From: Candidatus Sediminicultor secundus
GTDB lineage: Bacteria > Atribacterota > JS1 > SB-45 > 34-128
NCBI GenBank assembly: GCA_002849045.2
Contig: NCRO01000054.1
Location: 1-5,160 of the forward strand
Reading direction: 5' to 3'
DNA: 5,160 bases
Within the stretch, counting starts at the first letter, position 1; each line of letters begins with the position of its first letter. The translations under genes and the position numbers were made by a program. The notes beneath the pieces are model-generated. The model worked only from the letters and a program-made list of their open reading frames with translations, had not been told where the DNA came from and did not search any database. Shown piece after piece: positions 1 through 5,160 of the stretch.

Positions 1-571
1 GAATAAACTTCAAGACCTTTTTTACTTCTTGTAATGATAAAGCCATGGTCGGCTCATCTAAAATAACCAGATCTGCTTCAAAGTACATTGCTCTTGATAT
101 AGCGACACCTTGTTTTTCCCCACCGGATAAGGTTTTAATTACTGAATCAACATCTACACCTATCCCTCTAAATCCCATTACCTCATGCATAATTTTATCT
201 GTTTCTTCTTTTTCTTTTTTTATATTGATAAACCCCAGTTTATTGGTAATTTGCCTGCCAAGAAAAATATTTCTCCATAAAGTTTGCTTATCTGCAAGAG
301 CTTTTTCTTGATATACAGTTTCTATCCCCATACTATGAGCCATCTTCACAGAATATTTTTTAGGATTAATTTTTACACCTTTAATATACATTTCACCCGC
401 ATCAAAGGGATGTGCCCCAGAAATAATTTTAATCAAAGTCGATTTACCTGCACCATTATCACCTAAAACTCCTACAACTTCATTAAACCTTACTTCGAAA
501 TCTATACCTTTTAAAGCTACAACCCCTTCATAGGATTTATATATATTTTTCATTTCAACTAATTTATCCAT
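1..571 (-). CDS. Sugar-type ABC transporter ATP-binding protein, C-terminus cut by window edge
   Basis: This is the cytoplasmic ATPase that powers an importer of the carbohydrate (ribose/xylose/fructose-like) class. I translated about 190 codons from the ATG at 571; the frame is open to position 1, so the C-terminus is missing. Walker A is GDNGAGKST (residues 37-45), the Q-loop is near VYQEK (86-90), the ABC signature is LSGGEKQ (148-154), and Walker B runs through VILDEP (169-174). It is followed by TMALSLQEV, where many sugar ABC proteins have TxALS. The start is supported by AAAGGAGA about 9 nt upstream. The visible part is one complete core nucleotide-binding domain. Whether the full protein is a single-domain form (about 250 residues) or a duplicated RbsA-like form (about 500) cannot be seen. 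It follows the solute-binding protein gene by about 120 nt, with a hairpin between them, so it is probably the third gene of one operon. The substrate is not determinable. Confidence 0.93.
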   Translation of the reverse strand, partial: MDKLVEMKNIYKSYEGVVALKGIDFEVRFNEVVGVLGDNGAGKSTLIKIISGAHPFDAGEMYIKGVKINPKKYSVKMAHSMGIETVYQEKALADKQTLWRNIFLGRQITNKLGFINIKKEKEETDKIMHEVMGFRGIGVDVDSVIKTLSGGEKQGVAISRAMYFEADLVILDEPTMALSLQEVKKVLKFI

Positions 572-619
572 ATATGATGTTCTCCTTTTTATAACAAGTA
601 ATGGTATGGCTTAAAATAA

Positions 620-661
620 TCCTGCAGGAAATATTTTATTTATAAAACTTTTCCTGCAGGA
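620..661 (-). repeat. Intercistronic inverted repeat (hairpin) between binding protein and ATPase genes
   Basis: The arms at 620-631 and 650-661 are perfect 12-bp reverse complements containing CCTGCAGG, and they flank an 18-nt AT-rich loop. In the minus-strand transcript the hairpin lies after the stop of the binding-protein gene and before the ribosome site of the ATPase gene. The sequence after the stem is only moderately U-rich (TTATTTTAAG), so it is a weak terminator at best. In many binding-protein-dependent transporters such a structure protects the 3' end of the abundant binding-protein mRNA or reduces read-through. That role here is inference. Confidence 0.7.
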
Positions 662-695
662 CAACCTAAAATTAGTATTGTAACTATTATCTATC

Positions 696-1691
696 TTATC
701 TTATTCCTTTTTCAGCCAAGGGGGCTATCAAATCTATATTATCGTTGCTAATTAAGCCGCCACCTGTATCAATATGCAATCCTGAGAAACCATACATCTT
801 GGTTAAATAAATTTGCATAATTGGTAGAAAACCTTGTAAGAACGGCTGTTGGTCTAATACAAGATCGGTATAACCACTTTTAATACTTTTTACGGTTGCA
901 GGTGATAAATCAAAACCGGCGCCATAAATATCATCTGGACCCAAACCTGCTGCTTCAAAATAAGTACGTTGTGTAGAAGTTAAATTACCATGATCAGTTA
1001 CAACAACTTTACAATCAGGATTTGCCTGTAAATAACCTACTATAACAGAAATACCCATCGAAGCATCCTTGTCTACTTCGGCTGAAATTTCCACATAATC
1101 TACTTTTACACCTATTTCTTCAAAAGCATCTATAGCCCCTTTTGTTCTTAATCCTCTGGTAGGTTGTGACAAAAGACCCCAAACAAGTGCTCTATCTCCT
1201 GCTTTTAATCCTGCTCCTCTAATCGTAGCTTCACCAAGAGTATAACCTGATTCATAAAGCCCCTGGCCTACATATCCAAATCCATTTGCGCTATAAGCTT
1301 TTTCAAGTTCAGGTAATGTCGTATTTTGACTGGTAACGATAATTCCCTGTTTCTCAGCTTCTTCAACAAAAGGCCTATATGCTTCGTCTCCAGGATGTCC
1401 CATAATTGCTATACCATCAGGGTTAGCCGCAACAGCTTGCTGGAATTGATCAACCATTTTCTGCGAGCTCCAATCTGACCATAGATATCTCACCTCAACC
1501 CGATCACCTAACATTTCTTCAGCTACTTTAGCACCATTATAAACAACAGTAGCAAAGGTTCCTCCGGGAGCACCGCCTGGGAAAAAGTAAATTACAACAG
1601 GACCTTCACTTGCTTGAGCTACTACCGGTAATACTAGAAGAGCAACACAAGTCAATACTAACAAAAGTAAAAGATTAATTTTCTTTAACAT
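696..1691 (-). CDS. Exported sugar-type ABC transporter substrate-binding protein
   Basis: This is a solute-receptor protein of the periplasmic-binding-protein-like class (Peripla_BP_4 / ribose-binding fold) that captures a small ligand outside the cytoplasm for the ABC importer encoded next to it. The 331 residues are a normal full length. Residues 1-27 form a signal peptide: MLKK, then a long Leu/Val core, then AQA before Ser28, which is a signal peptidase I site. The only Cys in the core (C15) lacks a lipobox, so a freely periplasmic protein is more likely than a lipoprotein. The mature part shows the family pattern: a first strand VVIYFF near 32-37, NPDGIAIMG (90-98), VVVTDHG (229-235), GAGFDLSP (257-264) and LDQQPFLQGFLP (279-290). 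The last motif is typical of sugar-binding members. GGAG lies 8 nt before the ATG. The ligand may be a sugar, polyol or nucleoside-like molecule, and the sequence does not say which. Confidence 0.92.
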   Translation of the reverse strand: MLKKINLLLLLVLTCVALLVLPVVAQASEGPVVIYFFPGGAPGGTFATVVYNGAKVAEEMLGDRVEVRYLWSDWSSQKMVDQFQQAVAANPDGIAIMGHPGDEAYRPFVEEAEKQGIIVTSQNTTLPELEKAYSANGFGYVGQGLYESGYTLGEATIRGAGLKAGDRALVWGLLSQPTRGLRTKGAIDAFEEIGVKVDYVEISAEVDKDASMGISVIVGYLQANPDCKVVVTDHGNLTSTQRTYFEAAGLGPDDIYGAGFDLSPATVKSIKSGYTDLVLDQQPFLQGFLPIMQIYLTKMYGFSGLHIDTGGGLISNDNIDLIAPLAEKGIR

Positions 1692-1741
1692 AATTTTTTC
1701 TCCTTTTTAATATTTCCTAATAATTTTTTAGCAATAACCTC

Positions 1742-1750
1742 ACTATAGCA
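1742..1750 (-). promoter_or_regulatory. Possible extended -10 promoter before the binding-protein gene
   Basis: The minus strand reads TGCTATAGT, matching the extended -10 pattern TGnTATAnT, about 50 nt upstream of the binding-protein ATG. No recognisable -35 lies at 15-19 bp. It could give the binding protein an extra transcript independent of the M24 gene, a common arrangement for receptors needed in excess. The support is one short motif only. Confidence 0.25.
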
Positions 1751-1790
1751 ACCTTAATACAAAGTGCTGGTAAAAATCGTTATTCCTTTT

Positions 1791-1801
1791 TCACCTCCTT
1801 T
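1791..1801 (-). promoter_or_regulatory. Very strong Shine-Dalgarno sequence with no usable start codon behind it
   Basis: The minus strand reads AAAGGAGGTGA, an almost complete complement of the 3' end of bacterial 16S rRNA. No ATG, GTG or TTG opens a frame at normal spacing: the GTG within the motif runs only four codons to TAA. The binding-protein gene has its own ribosome site about 90 nt further on. The motif may be a standby ribosome site, the relic of a lost start, or chance. Confidence 0.45.
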
Positions 1802-1807
1802 ATTGGT

Positions 1808-1844
1808 GGGGGCTAGTATCCCCCTACTTATTCTATTATCCCCC
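1808..1844 (-). repeat. Direct repeat with competing G5/C5 hairpins at the end of the M24 gene
   Basis: On the plus strand, 1813-1824 and 1833-1844 are 12-mers differing at one base (CTAGTATCCCCC and CTATTATCCCCC), offset by 20 nt. The right-hand copy overlaps the last codons and stop of the M24 gene. In the transcript each copy supplies a GGGGG that can pair with the single CCCCC from 1812-1808, giving either a tight stem with a 7-nt loop or a looser one with a 27-nt loop. No U-run follows, so it is not a standard intrinsic terminator. Confidence 0.5.
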
Positions 1845-2924
1845 AACTAAAATACCCGAGCTGCTTATCTTTTCTCCATTATATTCTACTTCAACTTTGG
1901 GCCATTCAGGGTCATCGGTAATTATTTCATTTTCGGTTTCATTCACAATAATAGTATCTTCGCTCTTTACTCCCTTAATTGATGGATTCCAAGCAAAAGC
2001 CTGGCTTGGTTGAACAATATGGAGGGAATTAGGAGCAGCTATATAATCTCTGGTCTCATAACCGGCAGCTCCACCTTGATGGTGAAACTTCCATTCATCC
2101 GGATAACCAACTTCTCCATAAGTTCGAATGCCTTCAATAAAAATATCAGCCACTTTTTTACCTGGTCTGGTATTGGTTATAAAACTTGCATCTACCTTGG
2201 CTACCGCGTATAATTTTTCTTTTAATTCCTGGGGCAATAAACCAAAATGCACAAAACGAGTCATATTTACGATTAACCCATCTCGCTCAACACAAACAAC
2301 GACCATAACATATTTTCTAATTTTTTTATCTTTTGGAATAGGGTGGCGATAGGCGAAAATTCTCTCATCAGAACCAATTAAAATTAAATGGGGGTTAATA
2401 TTTTTAGACCAAAGATATTGAGCTAATCTAGCTCTAATTTCATTTTCTGTTTCTCCCGGTCTTATATTTTTGCAAATTTTTGATACGATTTTAGAAGTTT
2501 CTTTACCTAAAATTCTATACCTTTTTATCTCTTCAGGTAATAAGGAAAAACGCAGCTGTTTGATTTCTTCTTGTAAATTATTTACCTCGGGAAAATAACA
2601 ATCACCACCTAAACGATATTTTTTTATTAAGCCATCTAACAAGTCTCTTTCGTACCATTGGTTAACTATAAATTGAAAATCTTCTTTATCTAACCCTTCT
2701 TCTTTTATTACTCTTTCAGCTTCAATATTGTTGGTTAAAACCAAAATTTTATCTTTTAAAACAATTAACTTAACTGCACCCTCTTCACTAACAAAGACAA
2801 TCCTATTCTCCATCCCACCAGTTAACCAGGAAATATTACTATTTTTCGCAAGAACAATTCCATCCAAGCTCTTTTCATCTAATAGTTTTATAATTCTTTC
2901 TTGTTTAATCTCTGTTTCATTCAT
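1836..2924 (-). CDS. M24-fold (Xaa-Pro peptidase / creatinase-like) protein with degenerate metal site
   Basis: This is a 362-residue cytoplasmic protein with no signal peptide. Residues 1 to about 130 resemble the creatinase/prolidase N-terminal domain, and about 135-330 the M24 'pitta-bread' domain (EEIKRYRILG, RPGETENEIRARLA, then HHQGG at 281-285). True aminopeptidase P and prolidase bind two metals through Asp, Asp, His, Glu, Glu. Here the Asp of the D-x-T-R motif is Asn220 (NMTR), the first Glu (E-P-G position) is Asn313 (WNPS), and the first Asp has no obvious equivalent in VVCVERDG (209-215). His282 and Glu322 (SEDT) remain. Metal-dependent peptidase activity is therefore doubtful. 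Creatinase is the precedent for a metal-free hydrolase on this fold. The name 'Xaa-Pro aminopeptidase' should not be taken literally. GAGGG lies 8 nt before the ATG at 2924. It is the first gene of the transport operon, 144 nt before the binding-protein gene, suggesting it handles the imported compound or a product of it. Confidence 0.88.
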   Translation of the reverse strand: MNETEIKQERIIKLLDEKSLDGIVLAKNSNISWLTGGMENRIVFVSEEGAVKLIVLKDKILVLTNNIEAERVIKEEGLDKEDFQFIVNQWYERDLLDGLIKKYRLGGDCYFPEVNNLQEEIKQLRFSLLPEEIKRYRILGKETSKIVSKICKNIRPGETENEIRARLAQYLWSKNINPHLILIGSDERIFAYRHPIPKDKKIRKYVMVVVCVERDGLIVNMTRFVHFGLLPQELKEKLYAVAKVDASFITNTRPGKKVADIFIEGIRTYGEVGYPDEWKFHHQGGAAGYETRDYIAAPNSLHIVQPSQAFAWNPSIKGVKSEDTIIVNETENEIITDDPEWPKVEVEYNGEKISSSGILVGG

Positions 2925-2961
2925 TTTTATTACCCTCTTTAATCATCTTTGCTCCAGCAGT

Positions 2962-2981
2962 AGGGTTGCTTACATAACCCT
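2962..2981 (-). repeat. Small leader hairpin upstream of the M24 gene
   Basis: AGGGTT (2962-2967) and AACCCT (2976-2981) are perfect 6-bp reverse complements around an 8-nt loop, within the predicted leader of the M24 transcript and about 40 nt before its start codon. The stem is short and no known riboswitch class is recognisable around it. Confidence 0.3.
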
Positions 2982-3030
2982 CAAAACTTTGAAGATTGAC
3001 TTTTGTAGGTTAGCACACAATGTTATATAC

Positions 3031-3050
3031 TTATACGGACAACCGTACAA
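3031..3050. promoter_or_regulatory. Candidate operator overlapping the transcription start
   Basis: TTATACGG (3031-3038) and CCGTACAA (3043-3050) form an inverted repeat matching at 7 of 8 positions across a 4-bp spacer. The site begins just downstream of the -10 box and covers the expected +1, where a bound dimer would block initiation. The size and symmetry suit a dimeric repressor such as a GntR- or LacI-type regulator. The TTGT...ACAA-like ends lean weakly towards GntR/FadR. No regulator gene is visible in the window. Confidence 0.6.
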
Positions 3051-3053
3051 CTA

Positions 3054-3083
3054 ATTATATATTTTGTTAATCGTGTTTGTCAA
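3054..3083 (-). promoter_or_regulatory. Consensus housekeeping promoter for the transport operon
   Basis: On the minus strand, TTGACA (3083-3078) and TATAAT (3059-3054) are both perfect matches to the sigma-70/sigma-A consensus, separated by 18 bp. The predicted start is near 3047, giving a leader of about 120 nt before the M24 ATG. Such a strong core promoter with an operator over its start suggests high expression held down by a repressor until the substrate appears. A second TTGACA at 3112-3107 has no good -10 partner. Confidence 0.8.
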
Positions 3084-3217
3084 CTTATTTTTAGAATTTT
3101 TTTAGGTGTCAAATAAAAAATCAAAAACATACTATTTTTCAACGGTCACAGTTTAAATTGCGCGTGCAGTAAGATAGGTGAAGGAAACTCAGATTCATTT
3201 GGAGTCATTCAATTTTT

Positions 3218-3892
3218 TTAATTTTTTATAATCTCAAATCGGGAACCAATCTCAGGAAGTTTGGTTACCTCGATTCTTACCGGGAAGGCATCTTTTAGCG
3301 ATTCTAAGTGAGTGATGATTAATATTTTATCAAAATCTTCACTTATAGATTGGATGGCCTGTACCAGATTATCTATACCTTCTTCATCCTGAGTACCAAA
3401 TCCCTCATCCATAACCAGAGTCCGTAATTTAGTCCCTGCCCTTCTGGTCAGTAACTTGGATAGAGCTATTCTTAATGAAAAATCTATCCGAAAGGCTTCT
3501 CCCCCGCTATACAGCTCATAGTCCCGAATTCCTAATTCATCACTTATCTTGATATCCAAGGTCTCTTTTATCCCCCCGCTCTTTAAATCACGGAGAGACT
3601 CGATAGAAATCTGGGTACCATTATTGGTCAACTTAGCTAAAAGGTCATTGGCTTCTTCTTCTATTTCCGGCAAAACATTTTCGATAATCAGAGCTTGAAT
3701 CCCATTCTTCCCAAAAGCTACAATCAGTTTCTCATAAATATTCTGCTCTTTCTTACTTTTTCCCAGTTCTTTATCTATCTCATTCTTTTCTTCTCCCAAT
3801 TTAAGACACTGGTCAAATTTGCTCTGATACCCTCCCTTCTCCTCCAATATTTTATCTTTAAGGGTCTGGTCAGAATTTAATGCCTTTCCTAT
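3218..3892 (-). pseudogene. sbcC: SbcC/Rad50 C-terminal fragment, 5'-truncated
   Basis: This is the remnant of the ATPase subunit of the SbcCD (Rad50-Mre11-type) nuclease that processes hairpins and DNA ends. The open frame runs from just after a stop at 3895-3893 to the natural-looking end at 3218 (about 224 codons; the only plausible start is a TTG at 3847). Counting from that TTG, a short coiled-coil stretch comes first (1 to about 38), then AFGKNGIQALIIENVLP (44-60), the ABC signature YSGGEAFR (113-120), Walker B and D-loop LVMDEGFGTQD (144-154), and the ITH switch (178-180). A full SbcC has roughly 1000 residues. The N-terminal Walker A half, nearly all the coil and the zinc hook are absent, and no ribosome site precedes the TTG. 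The motifs that remain are intact, so the loss may be recent. A separately expressed C-terminal piece is possible but less likely. It ends about 135 bp before the transport promoter. Confidence 0.8.
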
Positions 3893-3953
3893 TTATCTAT
3901 TTTAAAAGTGAAATATTAATTGTCTAAGAAAATGGGATGTGTTGTACTAGCTC

Positions 3954-3975
3954 AATAATTATTTTATTAATTATT
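3954..3975 (-). repeat. AT-only inverted repeat just after the OLD gene
   Basis: AATAATTA (3954-3961) and TAATTATT (3968-3975) are perfect 8-bp reverse complements around a 6-nt loop, immediately downstream of the OLD stop codon. The stem has no G or C and no U-run follows on the minus strand, so terminator function is weakly supported. It lies in the short spacer between the OLD gene and the sbcC remnant, where a junction between two DNA segments is suspected. Confidence 0.3.
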
Positions 3976-3977
3976 AG

Positions 3978-5160
3978 TTACTGGACATAGATAGATTCAA
4001 CTTTTGTTTGAAGTGTATCTGACATAATAAAGTCACTTTTACAAACATGCGCAACAGCTATATATGGCTTATTTTTCTTTTCAGATTCTAGAATGCCGAT
4101 TTCTTCCTCAATGTCGTTTTCCAGGACGATTGTTTTCCCAAGAGCAGTATCTACGTTCGACTCAATCTTCTGGGACGATTTGTCAGCAGACAGAATGGCA
4201 TCTGGCGACTTGCCGGTCTGATGGTCTTTGTCGTAAACAACGACATAAGGGATCTTGAATCGGTTGAGAAGCCGTAAATAATTGGGTATCGCGTCCTTTG
4301 ACCCACAGTCCACAATCGTATATTCATGTCTGAATATACTCAACTTATTTGCAAGCTGGGGTAGCACAGTTTTATCAGTAGGGCCTTCAACGAGAACTAC
4401 TTTCCTAGCGAAAAAGAGCTCACCACGATCCGGGTTGATCCAGTAGGTCATATTGAACAATTTCTTGTCTTTCTTTTTTGGGAACAACTCTTCCGTACAT
4501 TGTAGAACCGTGGTACCTTCCTCAATGGAATTCTTTCGAACAACGCAGATCGAATGGTACCATTTAAGGTTGATAAATGAACTCGAGTGAGTGCATAATA
4601 GTACTTGACTCTCACCGCTTGATAGTTTCACCAGCGAATCGAACAGCTCGCGTTGGGCTTGTGGGTGTAAATAGAGCTCCGGTTCTTCCAAGATGAAGTA
4701 CCACGATCTGGACGCTTGGCGGGAAGAAGAACCCTGGGCTGCCGCCTCAGCCCCATCAGCATCCTCTCTCTCCTGGCGCATAAGTTTCGCAAGGGATCGC
4801 ACTAGTGCGAAGATGAGAGCGCGCTGTAATCCTTGCCCTTTTCGACCTACATCAGTGCGAATCCCATCATTCACCCAAACTTTAGTACCCACTTTGAAAA
4901 TGTCATTGATATCAGGTGGGATTATATCAACATCGATAGTTGCATTCCAATTTTCTATTTCGATATTAATGGATTCTTCAAAGGAACTAAGTTCTGTTGG
5001 TCGATCTATGTTTTCTGTACCGTCCTCATTCATTCTGTTGAGAATACGCATAAGCGACACGATTTTTTCTTTAGCCTCTCGAAATTCCTGATTCACCTCT
5101 GACATCTTGTTAATGACTCGTTCGTAGAGTGCATTAAAGACCGATCGCCCCTTTGTGGAA
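3978..5160 (-). CDS. OLD-family ATPase/TOPRIM endonuclease, N-terminus beyond window edge
   Basis: This is an overcoming-lysogenization-defect (OLD) family protein: an ABC-type ATPase fused to a TOPRIM nuclease, a class known from phage P2 Old and several anti-phage systems. The visible 393 residues include 18 upstream of the ATG at 5105, which is internal; the frame is open to 5160, so the start and Walker A lie outside. Numbering from that Met, motifs in order are KGQGLQRALIFAL (89-101, signature-like), WYFILEEPELYLHP (135-148, Walker B), LLCTHSSSF (169-177, H-loop), VVLVEGPTDK (236-245, first TOPRIM Glu240), IVDCGSKDAIP (264-274), YVVVYDKD (287-294, TOPRIM Asp pair) and ENDIEEEIG (329-337). 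All expected nuclease acidic residues are present. A low-complexity Ala/Gly/Ser/Asp insert (about 112-134) separates the signature from Walker B. No UvrD-like helicase follows, so a GajA-GajB (Gabija) order is not seen; a stand-alone class 1 OLD is likelier. Parts are GC-rich compared with the neighbouring operon. Confidence 0.9.
   Translation of the reverse strand, partial: STKGRSVFNALYERVINKMSEVNQEFREAKEKIVSLMRILNRMNEDGTENIDRPTELSSFEESINIEIENWNATIDVDIIPPDINDIFKVGTKVWVNDGIRTDVGRKGQGLQRALIFALVRSLAKLMRQEREDADGAEAAAQGSSSRQASRSWYFILEEPELYLHPQAQRELFDSLVKLSSGESQVLLCTHSSSFINLKWYHSICVVRKNSIEEGTTVLQCTEELFPKKKDKKLFNMTYWINPDRGELFFARKVVLVEGPTDKTVLPQLANKLSIFRHEYTIVDCGSKDAIPNYLRLLNRFKIPYVVVYDKDHQTGKSPDAILSADKSSQKIESNVDTALGKTIVLENDIEEEIGILESEKKNKPYIAVAHVCKSDFIMSDTLQTKVESIYVQ

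Noticed and set aside
45..466. Overlapping plus-strand frames opposite the ABC ATPase
   Set aside because: The minus strand encodes Walker A, signature and Walker B motifs here. The plus frames show only low-complexity hydrophobic and Ser/Phe-rich sequence.
1808..1824. Rho-independent terminator after the M24 gene
   Set aside because: The G5/C5 stem is followed by ACCAATAAAGG on the minus strand, with no U-tract.
3107..3112. Second TTGACA as an additional promoter
   Set aside because: No acceptable -10 hexamer lies 15-19 bp downstream, whereas the copy at 3083-3078 has a perfect TATAAT partner.
3120..3142. A/T-run palindrome as terminator of the sbcC remnant
   Set aside because: The possible stem is almost purely A-U with a bulge, too weak to call a terminator, although T-runs follow.
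4693..5091. A 132-codon open frame on the plus strand
   Set aside because: It lies fully antisense to the OLD gene, whose ATPase and TOPRIM motifs are clear. The translation is Ser/Ile/Phe-rich with no recognisable domain, as expected of a shadow frame in the GC-rich part.
5103..5105. ATG as the true start of the OLD protein
   Set aside because: The reading frame stays open upstream to the window edge, no ribosome site precedes this ATG, and the family needs an N-terminal Walker A segment that is missing from the visible part.
3978..5160. Gabija (GajA-GajB) system
   Set aside because: The OLD protein has the right general architecture, but the gene downstream is an sbcC fragment and not a UvrD-like helicase. 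The upstream side is not visible, so a pair cannot be claimed.

Overview
The window is about 5.2 kb of bacterial DNA with every supportable gene on the minus strand, so transcription runs right to left. The left three fifths is AT-rich: three lines inside the M24 gene (2461-2640) count to about 28% GC by hand. The signal peptide of the solute-binding protein ends in a signal peptidase I site and has no lipobox. This favours a two-membrane, AT-rich, probably anaerobic bacterium (an Atribacterota-, Thermotogota- or Firmicutes-like lineage). The sequence alone does not settle the lineage.

Positions 1-3083 hold an apparent transport operon. It starts at a consensus promoter (TTGACA, 18 bp, TATAAT) at 3083-3054, with a near-perfect palindromic operator candidate (3031-3050) lying over the predicted transcription start. 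A leader of about 120 nt follows, then three genes in order: an M24-fold ('Xaa-Pro peptidase/creatinase') protein (2924-1836), an exported sugar-type solute-binding protein (1691-696), and a carbohydrate-type ABC transporter ATPase (571 to beyond the left edge). A permease gene would be expected further left. The M24 protein has lost most of the dinuclear metal ligands of true aminopeptidases, so it may be a creatinase-like, metal-independent enzyme acting on whatever the transporter imports. Two intercistronic spacers carry hairpins that could tune relative expression.

Positions 3084-5160 are a different kind of region. A fragment of the C-terminal ATPase half of SbcC/Rad50 (3218-3892) lacks about four fifths of the usual protein. 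It lies directly downstream of an OLD-family ATPase/TOPRIM nuclease gene (3978 to beyond the right edge). Part of the OLD gene is much richer in GC (about 56% by hand over 4681-4860). The visible ATG at 5105 is not its real start, because the frame stays open to the end of the window and the Walker A part must lie outside. OLD-family nucleases are known in phage and plasmid defence. The simplest reading is a horizontally acquired defence-type gene next to, or inserted into, a broken sbcC.

I see no rRNA, tRNA, CRISPR array, transposase or integrase, and no convincing gene on the plus strand. The 293-nt gap at 2925-3217 holds the promoter, operator and leader described below; its right part (about 3084-3217) shows nothing I can name.
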